From Flavobacteriaceae bacterium UBA3339 (GTDB lineage: Bacteria; Bacteroidota; Bacteroidia; Flavobacteriales; Flavobacteriaceae): a DNA stretch of 64,000 nucleotides. The stretch is taken from contig DERN01000008.1 in the NCBI GenBank assembly GCA_002360925.1, positions 9,091-73,090 on the forward strand, read 5' to 3'. Shown here one piece after another: positions 46,377 to 55,368 of this stretch. Position numbers and translations under genes: made by a program. The number at the start of each line of letters is the position of its first letter. The first letter of the stretch is position 1. Below the pieces are notes generated by a model, which saw only the letters and a program-made list of their open reading frames with translations, was not told the origin of the DNA and ran no database searches.

Positions 46377-46384
46377 TAATTTTG
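46377..46384 (+). promoter_or_regulatory. Probable -7 promoter element of uvrA
   Basis: TAATTTTG matches TAnnTTTG and lies 17 bases before the uvrA ATG at 46402. This also argues that translation starts at 46402 rather than at the upstream in-frame codon at 46339. Confidence 0.5.
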
Positions 46385-46401
46385 CAATTATTGTACAAAA
46401 A

Positions 46402-49206
46402 ATGAAAAAAGTAGATTTTTCTAAAATCGATCCTAAAAAGAATATTATTATAAAAGGAGCGCATCTTCATAATTTAAAAAATATAGATGTTGCCATTCCA
46501 CGAAATAAAATGGTGGTTATAACAGGTTTGTCCGGTTCGGGTAAATCAAGTCTGGCTTTCGATACGCTTTATGCCGAAGGTCAGCGTCGTTATGTAGAAA
46601 GTTTATCTTCATATGCGCGCCAGTTTTTAGGACGAATTAATAAGCCGAAAGTAGAATATATTAGAGGAATTGCGCCAGCGGTTGCCATTGAGCAAAAAGT
46701 GAATACCACAAACGCTCGTTCTACTGTAGGAACTTCTACCGAAATCTACGATTATTTAAAGTTGCTTTACGCACGAATTGGACGCACTTTTTCGCCAATT
46801 TCGGGACAGGAAGTAAAAAAACATACAGTAAGCGATGTAATGGATGCTGTAAAAACCTTCGAAGAAGAATCGAAATGGTTATTATTGGCTCCTGTTTACG
46901 ATATTGAAGGACGTTCGGTAATCGATCAGTTAAAAATTGCGTTGCAACAAGGTTTTGCTCGTTTGTTTTATAAAAATGAAACGAAACGAATCGATGAATT
47001 TGTTGAAGAATTTGCAGATAAAGAAGTTTTAGCTTCCGATATTCAGTTGATTATCGATCGATTGGTTGTTCGTCATGAAGAAGATTTTTACAATCGTTTG
47101 TCTGATGCTGTTGATACGGCGTTTTTTGAAGGAAAAGGCGTTTTGCATTTATATGAATTAGGAACTGGAAATCAGTTAGAATTCAATAATAAATTCGAAT
47201 TAGACGGAATTACATTTTTAGAACCCAATATTCATTTATTCAGTTTTAATAATCCTTACGGAGCTTGTCCAAAATGCGATGGATTCGGAACTACAATCGG
47301 AATCGACGAAGAATTGGTTATTCCGAATTCGGCTCTTTCTGTGTATGAAAATGCTATTTTCCCTTGGCGTGGCGAAACCATGTCGTGGTTTCGAGATCAA
47401 TTGGTTAACAATTCGCATAAATTCGATTTCCCGATTCATAAACCTTATTTCGAACTTTCGGAAAATCAAAAGAAACTAATTTGGGACGGGAATAATTATT
47501 TCACAGGTTTAAACGACTTTTTTAAAGAATTAGAAGATAATAATTACAAAATTCAGAATCGAGTTTTGCTTTCGCGTTATCGCGGAAAAACAAAATGTAC
47601 GGTTTGTAACGGAAAACGTTTGCGTCCCGAAACGAACTATGTAAAAGTAGGAGGAAAGACTATTTCAGATTTGGTTGATTTACCAATTAACGAAGTTCGA
47701 GATTTCTTTAAAACGATCGAATTAAACGATTTTGAACATCAAGTTGCAAAGCGTTTATTATTAGAAATCAACAATCGTTTACAGTTTTTAAGCGATGTTG
47801 GTTTAGATTATTTAACACTTAATCGTCGTTCTTCAACGCTTTCCGGAGGCGAATCGCAACGTATCAATTTGGCAACTTCTTTGGGAAGCAGTTTGGTCGG
47901 TTCTATGTATATTTTAGACGAACCAAGTATTGGTTTGCACTCGCGCGATTCGGAAAAAATGATCGAAGTTCTTCGTAATTTACGCAATTTAGGAAACACG
48001 GTTATTATTGTAGAACACGACGAAGATGTAATGAAAGCTGCCGACGAAATTATTGATATTGGTCCTGAAGCAGGAGTTCTTGGAGGAGAATTGGTTGCGC
48101 AAGGAACGTATAATGATATTTTGAAAGCGGATACTTTAACAGGGAAATATTTGAATGGATCGATGGAAATTTTGGTTCCTAAAAAGCGTCGTCCTGTTAA
48201 AAATTACATCGAAATAAAAGGAGCTCGAGAAAACAATTTAAAGAATATAGATGTTGTTTTTCCGTTAGATTGTTTAACGATTATAACAGGCGTTTCAGGA
48301 AGTGGAAAATCGACTTTAGTTAAAAAGATATTATATCCGGCATTAGAAAAACAAATTACCGGATTAAGTGAAAAAGCCGGACAGTTTACCGAAATGAAAG
48401 GTTCGTTTTCGCATATTAAACATATCGAATATGTAGATCAAAATCCAATCGGAAAAAGTTCTCGATCCAATCCAATTTCGTATATTAAAGCGTATGACGA
48501 TATTCGAGATCTATTTTCGAAACAGCAATTATCAAAAATAAGAAACTATCAACCCAAACATTTTTCGTTCAATGTCGATGGAGGAAGATGCGAAGTTTGT
48601 AAAGGAGACGGAACCGTAACGGTAGAAATGCAGTTTATGGCCGATGTTCATTTAGAATGCGAAGCTTGTAAAGGAAAGCGTTTTAAAAAGGAAATTTTGG
48701 AAGTTCAGTTTGAAGGAATCAATATTTACGATGTTTTAAATTTAACAGTTGATGAAGCAATGGATTTCTTTACCAAACATAAACAAGATAAAATTGCGCA
48801 GAAAATTCAACCTTTGCAAGATGTTGGTCTAGGATATGTTAAATTAGGACAATCATCTTCGACTTTATCGGGCGGAGAAGCGCAACGTGTAAAATTAGCA
48901 ACGTTTTTAGGAAAAGGAGCTGTAAAAGAACGCGCTTTATTCATTTTCGATGAGCCGACAACCGGTTTACATTTTCACGATATTCAAAAGTTGTTACAAT
49001 CTTTTCAGGCTTTAATAGAAAAAGGACATTCGATAATTGTAATAGAACACAATTTAGATATGATAAAATGTGCCGATTACATTATTGATATTGGACCTGA
49101 TGGCGGTAAAAATGGTGGAAATGTTGTCGCAACCGGAACGCCGGAAGAAGTCGCTAAAAATGAAAAATCTATAACTGGATTTTATTTGAAAGAGAAGTTG
49201 AAATAG
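46402..49206 (+). CDS. uvrA: Excinuclease ABC subunit A
   Basis: Damage-sensing ATPase of nucleotide-excision repair. With the ATG at 46402 the protein has 934 residues, the normal length. Both ABC modules are complete: GLSGSGKSSLAFDTLYAEGQ and GVSGSGKSTLVKKI (P-loops), LSGGESQRINLA and LSGGEAQRVKLA (signatures). The zinc modules are CPKCDGFG with CTVCNGKR, and CEVCKGDG with CEACKGKR. UvrB and UvrC are not in the window. Monocistronic. Confidence 0.97.
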   Translation: MKKVDFSKIDPKKNIIIKGAHLHNLKNIDVAIPRNKMVVITGLSGSGKSSLAFDTLYAEGQRRYVESLSSYARQFLGRINKPKVEYIRGIAPAVAIEQKVNTTNARSTVGTSTEIYDYLKLLYARIGRTFSPISGQEVKKHTVSDVMDAVKTFEEESKWLLLAPVYDIEGRSVIDQLKIALQQGFARLFYKNETKRIDEFVEEFADKEVLASDIQLIIDRLVVRHEEDFYNRLSDAVDTAFFEGKGVLHLYELGTGNQLEFNNKFELDGITFLEPNIHLFSFNNPYGACPKCDGFGTTIGIDEELVIPNSALSVYENAIFPWRGETMSWFRDQLVNNSHKFDFPIHKPYFELSENQKKLIWDGNNYFTGLNDFFKELEDNNYKIQNRVLLSRYRGKTKCTVCNGKRLRPETNYVKVGGKTISDLVDLPINEVRDFFKTIELNDFEHQVAKRLLLEINNRLQFLSDVGLDYLTLNRRSSTLSGGESQRINLATSLGSSLVGSMYILDEPSIGLHSRDSEKMIEVLRNLRNLGNTVIIVEHDEDVMKAADEIIDIGPEAGVLGGELVAQGTYNDILKADTLTGKYLNGSMEILVPKKRRPVKNYIEIKGARENNLKNIDVVFPLDCLTIITGVSGSGKSTLVKKILYPALEKQITGLSEKAGQFTEMKGSFSHIKHIEYVDQNPIGKSSRSNPISYIKAYDDIRDLFSKQQLSKIRNYQPKHFSFNVDGGRCEVCKGDGTVTVEMQFMADVHLECEACKGKRFKKEILEVQFEGINIYDVLNLTVDEAMDFFTKHKQDKIAQKIQPLQDVGLGYVKLGQSSSTLSGGEAQRVKLATFLGKGAVKERALFIFDEPTTGLHFHDIQKLLQSFQALIEKGHSIIVIEHNLDMIKCADYIIDIGPDGGKNGGNVVATGTPEEVAKNEKSITGFYLKEKLK

Positions 49207-49262
49207 TTTTAATTAATAATATATTTCTTCTTATTTCGTTATAGTTAATATATCTTTTAAAG

Positions 49263-49622
49263 ATGAAGAAAATTATAATATTAATCGGTTCAATTTCTCT
49301 AATATTATCTGTGAAATTTTTCGTTCCAACAATAAGATTAGATGGTTATTCTGGAACTTTTAATCGAATAATTTTGAACAGAGATGACACCTTGTATACA
49401 TCTAAATATTCTAATACAGATTTTCTTTCGATTAAAAAAGAAATGCTTTATAATGAAGTTATTTTGAAATTAGGTAAACCTTTTTCTATAGAAAAATTGA
49501 AAGGAGGTTATTTAAGATTGACTTATTCACGATCTCCTAAAGATACTCATTATAGAGTAAGGCAGATTATAATGAAAGAAAATAAGGTGGATGATGTTAT
49601 TTCTTATTTTTATATCGATTAA
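49263..49622 (+). CDS. Small membrane-anchored or exported protein of unknown function
   Basis: The 119-residue protein begins with a hydrophobic segment (about residues 3-22) lacking a clear cleavage site, so it may be a membrane anchor. The remainder is basic and beta-like (LRLTYSRSPKDTHYRVRQII). I do not recognise it. It follows uvrA by 56 bases and ends at a terminator. Confidence 0.65.
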   Translation: MKKIIILIGSISLILSVKFFVPTIRLDGYSGTFNRIILNRDDTLYTSKYSNTDFLSIKKEMLYNEVILKLGKPFSIEKLKGGYLRLTYSRSPKDTHYRVRQIIMKENKVDDVISYFYID

Positions 49623-49641
49623 GATTCAAGAATACATAAAT

Positions 49642-49672
49642 AAAAAAGGATGTTTTTAAAACATCCTTTTTT
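49642..49672. terminator. Bidirectional terminator
   Basis: AAAAAAGGATGTTTT pairs with AAAACATCCTTTTTT around one to three bases, between convergent genes. Confidence 0.83.
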
Positions 49673-49676
49673 ATTA

Positions 49677-51020
49677 TTATTTACCTTTTCGTTTGGCAGC
49701 TTTTTTACGTTCTGCATTACGATTGGTCGATTTTTTTCTTGGGTTTCGTTTTCCTGGTCCACCTAAATTAACTTTTTTGTTTTTGTCTTTCTTTTCATGG
49801 AAAGCGGCTCCGCGTTCTTCTTCGGCACGTTTTACCGATTTCTTTAATTTAATGCGATCTTTTTCGAATTCTAACTTACGTTCTTCGATTTTTACACCTT
49901 CAGGAATTGGCATTACCGGAATTTCATAATCCATTAATTCTTCAATATCCAATTGCAATTCTTCTTCTTTTGGCGCAACTAAATTAATTGCAATTCCGTC
50001 TTTATCGGCACGACCCGTTCTACCAATTCTGTGAATATATTGTTCCGGAATTTCGGGTAATTGTAAATTAATAACGTGTGTAATATCGGTAATATCCAAT
50101 CCGCGCGCCATAATATCGGTTGTAACTAAACCTCTTAATTCTCCGTTTTGGAATAATTCCATGGTGTTTAAACGGTAATTTTGAGATTTGTTTGAATGTA
50201 TAGCTCCAAATTGTTCCGAAAAATCTTCTTCTAAATGTTCTAAAACAAAATCTGCTAATCGTTTTGAATTTACGAAAACAAGTAATCTCGACATGGATTC
50301 GTCATTTTCTAACCAATGTTTCAGAATATTTATTTTAGTCAAAAAGTTGGGAACAGCAATTACGCTTTGTTGAATCTTTTCTAAAGGAGTTCCGGAAGGA
50401 GCTAAAGAAACTTCTTCAGGAAAATTGAAATATTCGTCTAACAATTCATCTACTTCTTCGGTCATCGTAGCCGAAAATAGAATGTTTTGACGTTTATTTC
50501 TCATCATAGAAAGAATCGAAGTTAATTGTACTCGGAATCCTAAATTCAGAATTTCATCAAATTCATCTATTACTAATTTCTGAATGTTATCGAAACGTAA
50601 AACATTGTCTAAAGCCAGATCCATAATGCGTCCGGGAGTTCCAACAACAATGTCTAAACCTTCGTAAATGTTCTTTTTTTGTGTATTGATATTTACTCCT
50701 CCGTAAATTCCTAATGTACGAATAGAGTAATATTTTGTCAGTTTTTCGATTTCTTCCACAACCTGAACAACCAATTCTCTCGTAGGAACCAAAATCAAGA
50801 TTTTAGGAGAATCGCTTGGTGTAAATTTCCATTGTTTTAAAATAGGAAGCAAATAAGCGAAGGTTTTTCCGGTTCCTGTTTGGGCAATTCCCATAACATC
50901 GCGCCCCGACATAACTACAGGAAATGATTTTTCTTGAATAGGAGTAGGGTGAATGAAGTTTAGTTCATCCAGCGCTTTTTGTAAAGATTTGGGTAAATTG
51001 AATTGCTCAAAAGTGACCAT
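49677..51020 (-). CDS. DEAD-box RNA helicase (short, RhlE/SrmB-like)
   Basis: A 447-residue helicase. I start at the ATG at 51018-51020 (MVTFEQFNLP); the frame opens six codons earlier at a TTG. Motifs: the Q motif near HPTPIQEKSFP, AQTGTGKTFAYLLP, a DEFD box in VIDEFDEIL where DEAD is usual, SATMTEEV, and HRIGRTGRADKDG. The tail (about 390-447) is Lys/Arg-rich (RNPRKKSTNRNAERKKAAKR). It lacks the DbpA domain of the helicase at 37,759. Confidence 0.94.
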   Translation of the reverse strand: MVTFEQFNLPKSLQKALDELNFIHPTPIQEKSFPVVMSGRDVMGIAQTGTGKTFAYLLPILKQWKFTPSDSPKILILVPTRELVVQVVEEIEKLTKYYSIRTLGIYGGVNINTQKKNIYEGLDIVVGTPGRIMDLALDNVLRFDNIQKLVIDEFDEILNLGFRVQLTSILSMMRNKRQNILFSATMTEEVDELLDEYFNFPEEVSLAPSGTPLEKIQQSVIAVPNFLTKINILKHWLENDESMSRLLVFVNSKRLADFVLEHLEEDFSEQFGAIHSNKSQNYRLNTMELFQNGELRGLVTTDIMARGLDITDITHVINLQLPEIPEQYIHRIGRTGRADKDGIAINLVAPKEEELQLDIEELMDYEIPVMPIPEGVKIEERKLEFEKDRIKLKKSVKRAEEERGAAFHEKKDKNKKVNLGGPGKRNPRKKSTNRNAERKKAAKRKGK

Positions 51021-51065
51021 AAAATAAAATTTGAGCAAAGATAAACATTCTAAAAGAAAGTGCTG

Positions 51066-51824
51066 TTATATAATTTTCTTAATCACGCGTAATTTATGTG
51101 TGTGACGTCCGTTGTCGATGTTCAGAATTCCTAAATGATCTAATCGATCGATGCGAACTTTTCCGTGAGCGTGAATAATGTAGTTATCTTCCATGATAAT
51201 TCCAACGTGAATGATGTTTCCTTCTTCATTATCGAAAAAAGCTAAATCGCCCACTTCACTTTCTTCAATAAAACTTAAAGGTTCGCCAATTTTTGCTTGT
51301 TGAGAAGCATCGCGCGGAATCATATATCCGTTTAAACGATAAACCATTTGTGTAAAACCCGAACAATCGATTCCGAAAGGCGTTTTGCCGCCCCACAAAT
51401 AAGGCGCATTTAGATACATAAATGCTGTTTTTAGAAGATTTGTTCTTGGTTGAATTCCGGTTGTAGCTTGTCCTTCGAAATTAAATTGATCAGAATTGAT
51501 GTCGTTATGACTTAAAAAAGTCAATTCGGAACCTAAAGGAATTGTCAGAAGATTTTTTGAATTCGTAATATATTCGATCAAATCGGCGTTAAAGATTTTG
51601 TTGGAATTCTTTAAACTTTCGAACTGATCTTTCGAGATTTCCTTGTACTGTTTATTATCAATCCAACCTTCGTATTGATCATTTAAAAGACGAATAAAAG
51701 ACCATTTTTCGGTCTTATTTAGTATTTCGAAAGCTTCTCCAAATAAAACTTGAGTAACCATTTCGCTACTATCGGAAGTTTCGGCTCTTAAAGGTACAAT
51801 AGACAGATTACAGATTGCGTACAT
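51066..51824 (-). CDS. NlpC/P60 peptidoglycan hydrolase with SH3 domain
   Basis: A C40-family cell-wall endopeptidase of 252 residues. An N-terminal bacterial SH3-like domain (about 1-60, ending LNDQYEGWIDNKQY) is followed by a middle region and the NlpC/P60 domain (about 128-250). The catalytic Cys154 is in GIDCSGFTQMVY, the catalytic His206 in NIIHVGIIM, and the third polar residue is His218 or His220 in IIHAHGK. No signal peptide is visible, so export or a cytoplasmic recycling role is uncertain. Confidence 0.92.
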   Translation of the reverse strand: MYAICNLSIVPLRAETSDSSEMVTQVLFGEAFEILNKTEKWSFIRLLNDQYEGWIDNKQYKEISKDQFESLKNSNKIFNADLIEYITNSKNLLTIPLGSELTFLSHNDINSDQFNFEGQATTGIQPRTNLLKTAFMYLNAPYLWGGKTPFGIDCSGFTQMVYRLNGYMIPRDASQQAKIGEPLSFIEESEVGDLAFFDNEEGNIIHVGIIMEDNYIIHAHGKVRIDRLDHLGILNIDNGRHTHKLRVIKKII

Positions 51825-51864
51825 TGCGGTAAATAGGAAGAATGGATGTTTTGATTAAAGAAAA

Positions 51865-51898
51865 AGAAGCAAGATAAAATGAATTTAGTCTTGCTTCT
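51865..51898 (-). terminator. Terminator of the thiolase gene
   Basis: AGAAGCAAGA (51865-51874) pairs with TCTTGCTTCT (51889-51898). Reading leftward it is followed by a U-rich stretch, so it closes the thiolase transcript. Confidence 0.72.
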
Positions 51899-51915
51899 TC
51901 GTTCATTTTATAAAA

Positions 51916-53094
51916 TTAAGCTCTTTCAATAACTAAAGCCGAAGCACCACCACCACCATTACAAATAGCAGCTGCACCAATTTTAGCGTTGTTTTGCTCT
52001 AAAACATTCAATAATGTTACAATGATTCTAGCTCCAGAACATCCAAGTGGGTGACCTAAAGAAACAGCTCCACCGTTTACGTTAACTTTTGCAGGATCAA
52101 TGTTTAAGATTTTTGTATTTGCGATTCCAACAACAGAAAATGCTTCGTTAAATTCGAAGAAATCAACTTGATCAATCGAAACTCCGGCTTTTTCTAAAGC
52201 AATTGGAAGTGCTTTTGCAGGAGCTGTTGTAAACCATTTTGGTTCTTGAGAAGCATCTGCATATCCTTTAATGTAAGCTAATGGTTTTAAACCTAAGCTG
52301 TTTGCTTTTTCTTCGCTCATTAAAACTACTGCTGCAGCACCATCGTTAATAGTTGAAGCATTTGCAGCTGTTACCGTTCCGTCTTTAGTGAAAACAGCAT
52401 TTAATGAAGGGATTCTGTCTAATTTTACGTTTGTATATTCCTCGTCTTTTGTAACCATAATAGGATCACCTTTACGTTGAGGAACAGCAACCGGAACTAC
52501 TTCGTTATCGAATTTACCAGCTTCCCAAGCAGCAGCTGATTTCTTGTATGAATCGATTGCGAAATCATCTTGTTCTTCTCTTGAAATTTTGTATTCCGAA
52601 GCACATAAATCTGCACAAACTCCCATTGCGTTATTATCATAAGCGTCTGTAAGTCCATCTTTCTGCATTCCGTCAACAAAAGTAGCAGGGCCAAATTTAG
52701 CACCAACTCTTAAGTTTCCGTAATGAGGAATCAAGCTCATGTTTTCCATTCCACCAGCAACAATAACATCAGCATCGCCTGCCATAATTGCTTGAGCTCC
52801 TTGCATAATCGCTTTCATACCAGAAGCACAAACTTTATTAATTGTTGTTGCCGGAATAGTATCTGCTAAGCCAGAGAATAAGGTAGCTTGTCTAGCCGGA
52901 GCTTGTCCAACACCTGCCTGAACTACATTACCCATTAATACTTCGTCAACTTCTTTATAATCTAAATTGATTTTATCTAAAGCTCCTTTAATTGCCGTAG
53001 CTCCTAATTTTGGAGCAGGAACCGTAGATAAAGATCCCATAAAACTTCCTATTGGCGTACGAGCAGCTGAAACAATTACTACTTTTTTACTCAT
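51916..53094 (-). CDS. Acetyl-CoA C-acetyltransferase (thiolase)
   Basis: Condenses two acetyl-CoA to acetoacetyl-CoA, or the reverse in fatty-acid breakdown. The 392-residue enzyme has the acyl-binding Cys89 in INKVCASGMKA, FNEAFSVVGI, the catalytic His in GGAVSLGHPLGCSGARI, and the proton-shuttling Cys378 in CNGGGGASALVIERA. The length and motifs fit the short-chain biosynthetic type. It is monocistronic; no partner beta-oxidation genes are near. Confidence 0.95.
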   Translation of the reverse strand: MSKKVVIVSAARTPIGSFMGSLSTVPAPKLGATAIKGALDKINLDYKEVDEVLMGNVVQAGVGQAPARQATLFSGLADTIPATTINKVCASGMKAIMQGAQAIMAGDADVIVAGGMENMSLIPHYGNLRVGAKFGPATFVDGMQKDGLTDAYDNNAMGVCADLCASEYKISREEQDDFAIDSYKKSAAAWEAGKFDNEVVPVAVPQRKGDPIMVTKDEEYTNVKLDRIPSLNAVFTKDGTVTAANASTINDGAAAVVLMSEEKANSLGLKPLAYIKGYADASQEPKWFTTAPAKALPIALEKAGVSIDQVDFFEFNEAFSVVGIANTKILNIDPAKVNVNGGAVSLGHPLGCSGARIIVTLLNVLEQNNAKIGAAAICNGGGGASALVIERA

Positions 53095-53240
53095 GATGTT
53101 TGCTTTTGAATATAATTATTTTGTTTGCATTGCGAATTTAATAAAAATGATTGAATTCTGCACTAAAGAACTTTAAATAACGATTTAACTGATCGTCTGA
53201 ATTTATTAATATGTAAAAACGAAATGTACTTAATTGATTA

Positions 53241-55049
53241 TTAAAAGATAATACTTGGTTTGAATAAAAAGTTATAAAAAAAGTATTGAAAAGATTTGCG
53301 ATGTATAAAAACTCTTACTAAGTTTGCTCCACTGATTAAGTAAATAAGACTTTTATTTACATTTAGTAGGAGAGGTGCCGGAGTGGTAACGGAGCAGATT
53401 GCTAATCTGTCATCGGGTAACCGATGCCAGGGTTCGAATCCCTGTCTCTCCGCTTTTTCGGGGTGTAGCGTAGCCCGGTCATCGCGCCTGGTTTGGGACC
53501 AGGAGGTCGCAGGTTCGAATCCTGCCACCCCGACTTCACGGGACAAAGTAGAAAAATCTACTTTTGTCCCGTTTTTTTTTGTATATAACTTTTTGTTTAT
53601 CAAGTTGATATGTTGTATAAAATCGTTTCGACGAGCGGTTCGAACTTGGCTTTCTGAAAAAATGATTTTTTCAGGGTAAATTGAACCAATATCTTTTGAT
53701 ATCTCTGCAAGTTCTCCTTTCATTACATTTTTCTCTATCTCAATTATCTTGTTAATTCCTTGTTTTATAAGGTCTTGAATGTTATCTGAATCATAATTAA
53801 CTCTATTTAGCTTTGCTTCCAGAGCAGAAATCTTTGAACTATAGACTGATTTCATTTCTCTATAGTCTTCAGCTTCAATCTGACGAGTAGCAAGCAGGTC
53901 TCGCGTGTGAGATAATCGATCTTCATAATCTTTAATTTCTGCCAAAATCTCCTTTTTTTCTAATTGTACTTCTAGTGTTCCACCTAGGTAGTCTTTCGAA
54001 ATGGTTTCTTCATAGAAAGATCTATTTTGGATTTTAGGAAGAAATTCAATTAAGTCTTCTACAATAGCCGCGTTGACTTTTTCAGCATTCACACGATGCG
54101 TACATCCTCCGATACAATGATAATATGCATAGTAACGGCTTCTACCTTTTGATTTACTTCCAGTCAATAACTTACTGCATTCAGGGCAAACCAAATATCC
54201 TCTAACCGGAAACTCATCAATGGTTTTTATCTTGGGACGATAGTTTCGTCCGCGTCCATCTAATACGTCCTGTACTTCATAGTAGAGCGATTCAGATATG
54301 ATTCCCTCGTGTTGCCCATCAACGAAACAGCTTTCTTCGTCTTTGAACTGGGGAACGAATATTTTACCACAGTACAATGGATTTCGTATAACCTGCCAAA
54401 AAGCATTCTTGCTACATTTCAATCCCTTTTCTTTCGCTTGCTTAAACACCTGCTCGGTATTGAATATACCTTTCGCTATTTCTTTAAATGCGTACCTTAA
54501 AACGGAAGCGTCAGGCTCTTTCGGTGCAATAAATTTCTTTCCATTTTCGGAAGTTTTATTTTCATATGCTACAGGAGCTAATCCCATATAGCGACCCTCT
54601 TTCTTCGCTCGGCGCATTCCGTAAAATACATTCAATGCACGACGGTCATTTTCAACTTCAGGAGCCGCAAGATAAAATGCCAGCATCATTTTATTCTCAG
54701 GGATAGACAAATCAAGTGGTTGTTCTATCGCCTGCGGTTCTACGCCCAACCCGCGAAGAATGTTAATCATTTGATAGGCATCACCAGCATTTCTGCTGAA
54801 ACGATCCCATTTCGTGAAAAGGATAAGGTTCACATGATTCTTTTTCTTTTTCAACGTTGTGATAAGGTTTTTCCATTGCGGTCTATTGAATGTTTTTGCT
54901 GAGTGATCTTCATAAATAACATCCCTTATCTCAATAGACTGATTAAGACAATATTTACGTAACATCTCTTCCTGATTTCTTTGGGAATAACCTTTATCAG
55001 CTTGTTCGTCTGTACTAACTCGTATGTAAATGTCTGCTATATAACCCAT
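53241..55049 (-). CDS. Large serine recombinase, frame running into the tRNA genes
   Basis: A site-specific integrase of the large serine (resolvase/invertase) family. With the ATG at 55047-55049 it begins MGYIADIYIRVSTDEQADKG, with the catalytic Ser12. Then come the resolvase core, a 'recombinase' DNA-binding domain, the zinc ribbon (CPECSKLLTG and YHCIGGCTHR) and a C-terminal coiled coil. After about residue 490 the frame continues antisense through the tRNA terminator, tRNA-Pro and tRNA-Ser, so the last ~100 residues are not protein-like. The gene probably lost its own stop at the integration junction. It is clearly related to the recombinase at 55,369. Confidence 0.88.
   Translation of the reverse strand: MGYIADIYIRVSTDEQADKGYSQRNQEEMLRKYCLNQSIEIRDVIYEDHSAKTFNRPQWKNLITTLKKKKNHVNLILFTKWDRFSRNAGDAYQMINILRGLGVEPQAIEQPLDLSIPENKMMLAFYLAAPEVENDRRALNVFYGMRRAKKEGRYMGLAPVAYENKTSENGKKFIAPKEPDASVLRYAFKEIAKGIFNTEQVFKQAKEKGLKCSKNAFWQVIRNPLYCGKIFVPQFKDEESCFVDGQHEGIISESLYYEVQDVLDGRGRNYRPKIKTIDEFPVRGYLVCPECSKLLTGSKSKGRSRYYAYYHCIGGCTHRVNAEKVNAAIVEDLIEFLPKIQNRSFYEETISKDYLGGTLEVQLEKKEILAEIKDYEDRLSHTRDLLATRQIEAEDYREMKSVYSSKISALEAKLNRVNYDSDNIQDLIKQGINKIIEIEKNVMKGELAEISKDIGSIYPEKIIFSESQVRTARRNDFIQHINLINKKLYTKKNGTKVDFSTLSREVGVAGFEPATSWSQTRRDDRATLHPEKAERQGFEPWHRLPDDRLAICSVTTPAPLLLNVNKSLIYLISGANLVRVFIHRKSFQYFFYNFLFKPSIIF
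53295..53326 (+). promoter_or_regulatory. Bacteroidota-type promoter of the tRNA-Ser/tRNA-Pro operon
   Basis: TTTG at 53295-53298, a 20-base spacer, then TAAGTTTG at 53319-53326. It has the same layout as the tRNA-His promoter. Confidence 0.75.
53369..53452 (+). tRNA. tRNA-Ser (GCT)
   Basis: An 84-base class II tRNA with anticodon GCT at 53401-53403 and a long variable arm (CATCGGGTAACCGATG). Acceptor GGAGAGG pairs with TCTCTCC. The T-loop is TTCGAAT. Seven bases separate it from the start of tRNA-Pro. Confidence 0.96.
53459..53533 (+). tRNA. tRNA-Pro (TGG)
   Basis: A 75-base cloverleaf with anticodon TGG at 53494-53496. Acceptor CGGGGTG pairs with CACCCCG. Its antisense strand is read by the recombinase frame to the right, so it marks the integration site of the mobile element. 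Confidence 0.96.
53538..53580 (+). terminator. Terminator of the tRNA operon
   Basis: CGGGACAAAGTAGA pairs with TCTACTTTTGTCCCG (one-base bulge), followed by nine T. It starts 5 bases past tRNA-Pro and also lies inside the open frame of the recombinase on the other strand. Confidence 0.87.
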
Positions 55050-55368
55050 CGCTTTAAATCTAAAATTGCACATAATATGACCTAAGAGTTGTCCGATAAA
55101 AAAACTGCGTTGCAAAGTATTAAACAGTATCTTTTGTCTTAATGGCACTCGTTGGCTTTCATTGGCACTAAATTACTAAAACAATATCATCTAATCCCTT
55201 ACTTTTCAGGAATATTGGTATAAAATAGCCGTTTTATTTAAAAATGATTTTCAGGATTGTCAGCGATAAATCTCATGCAATCCTGTACGGAATAAACCAA
55301 AAAAAAATGCCCAACTTGGGCATTTTTGATAGGTGCTTTTTCTACAGTAATTTTTATAGTTGGGATAA
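55050..55368. other. 319-base region between the two recombinase genes
   Basis: It holds the leader of the first recombinase, an imperfect direct repeat of TGGCACT (55143-55149 and 55163-55169), and the terminator of the second recombinase (55303-55327). No further ORF is supported. Confidence 0.5.
55303..55327 (-). terminator. Terminator of the second recombinase gene
   Basis: AAAAATGCCCAA pairs with TTGGGCATTTTT with a minimal loop, 42 bases past the stop on the minus strand. Confidence 0.8.

Noticed and set aside
53383..53679. Plus-strand frame across tRNA-Ser and tRNA-Pro
   Set aside because: It is the two tRNAs and their terminator read as protein.
55143..55169. TGGCACT direct repeat as an att core
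   Set aside because: Only seven bases and spaced 20 apart near a recombinase start, so it could be an operator. There is no second site to compare, so it was not called an attachment site.
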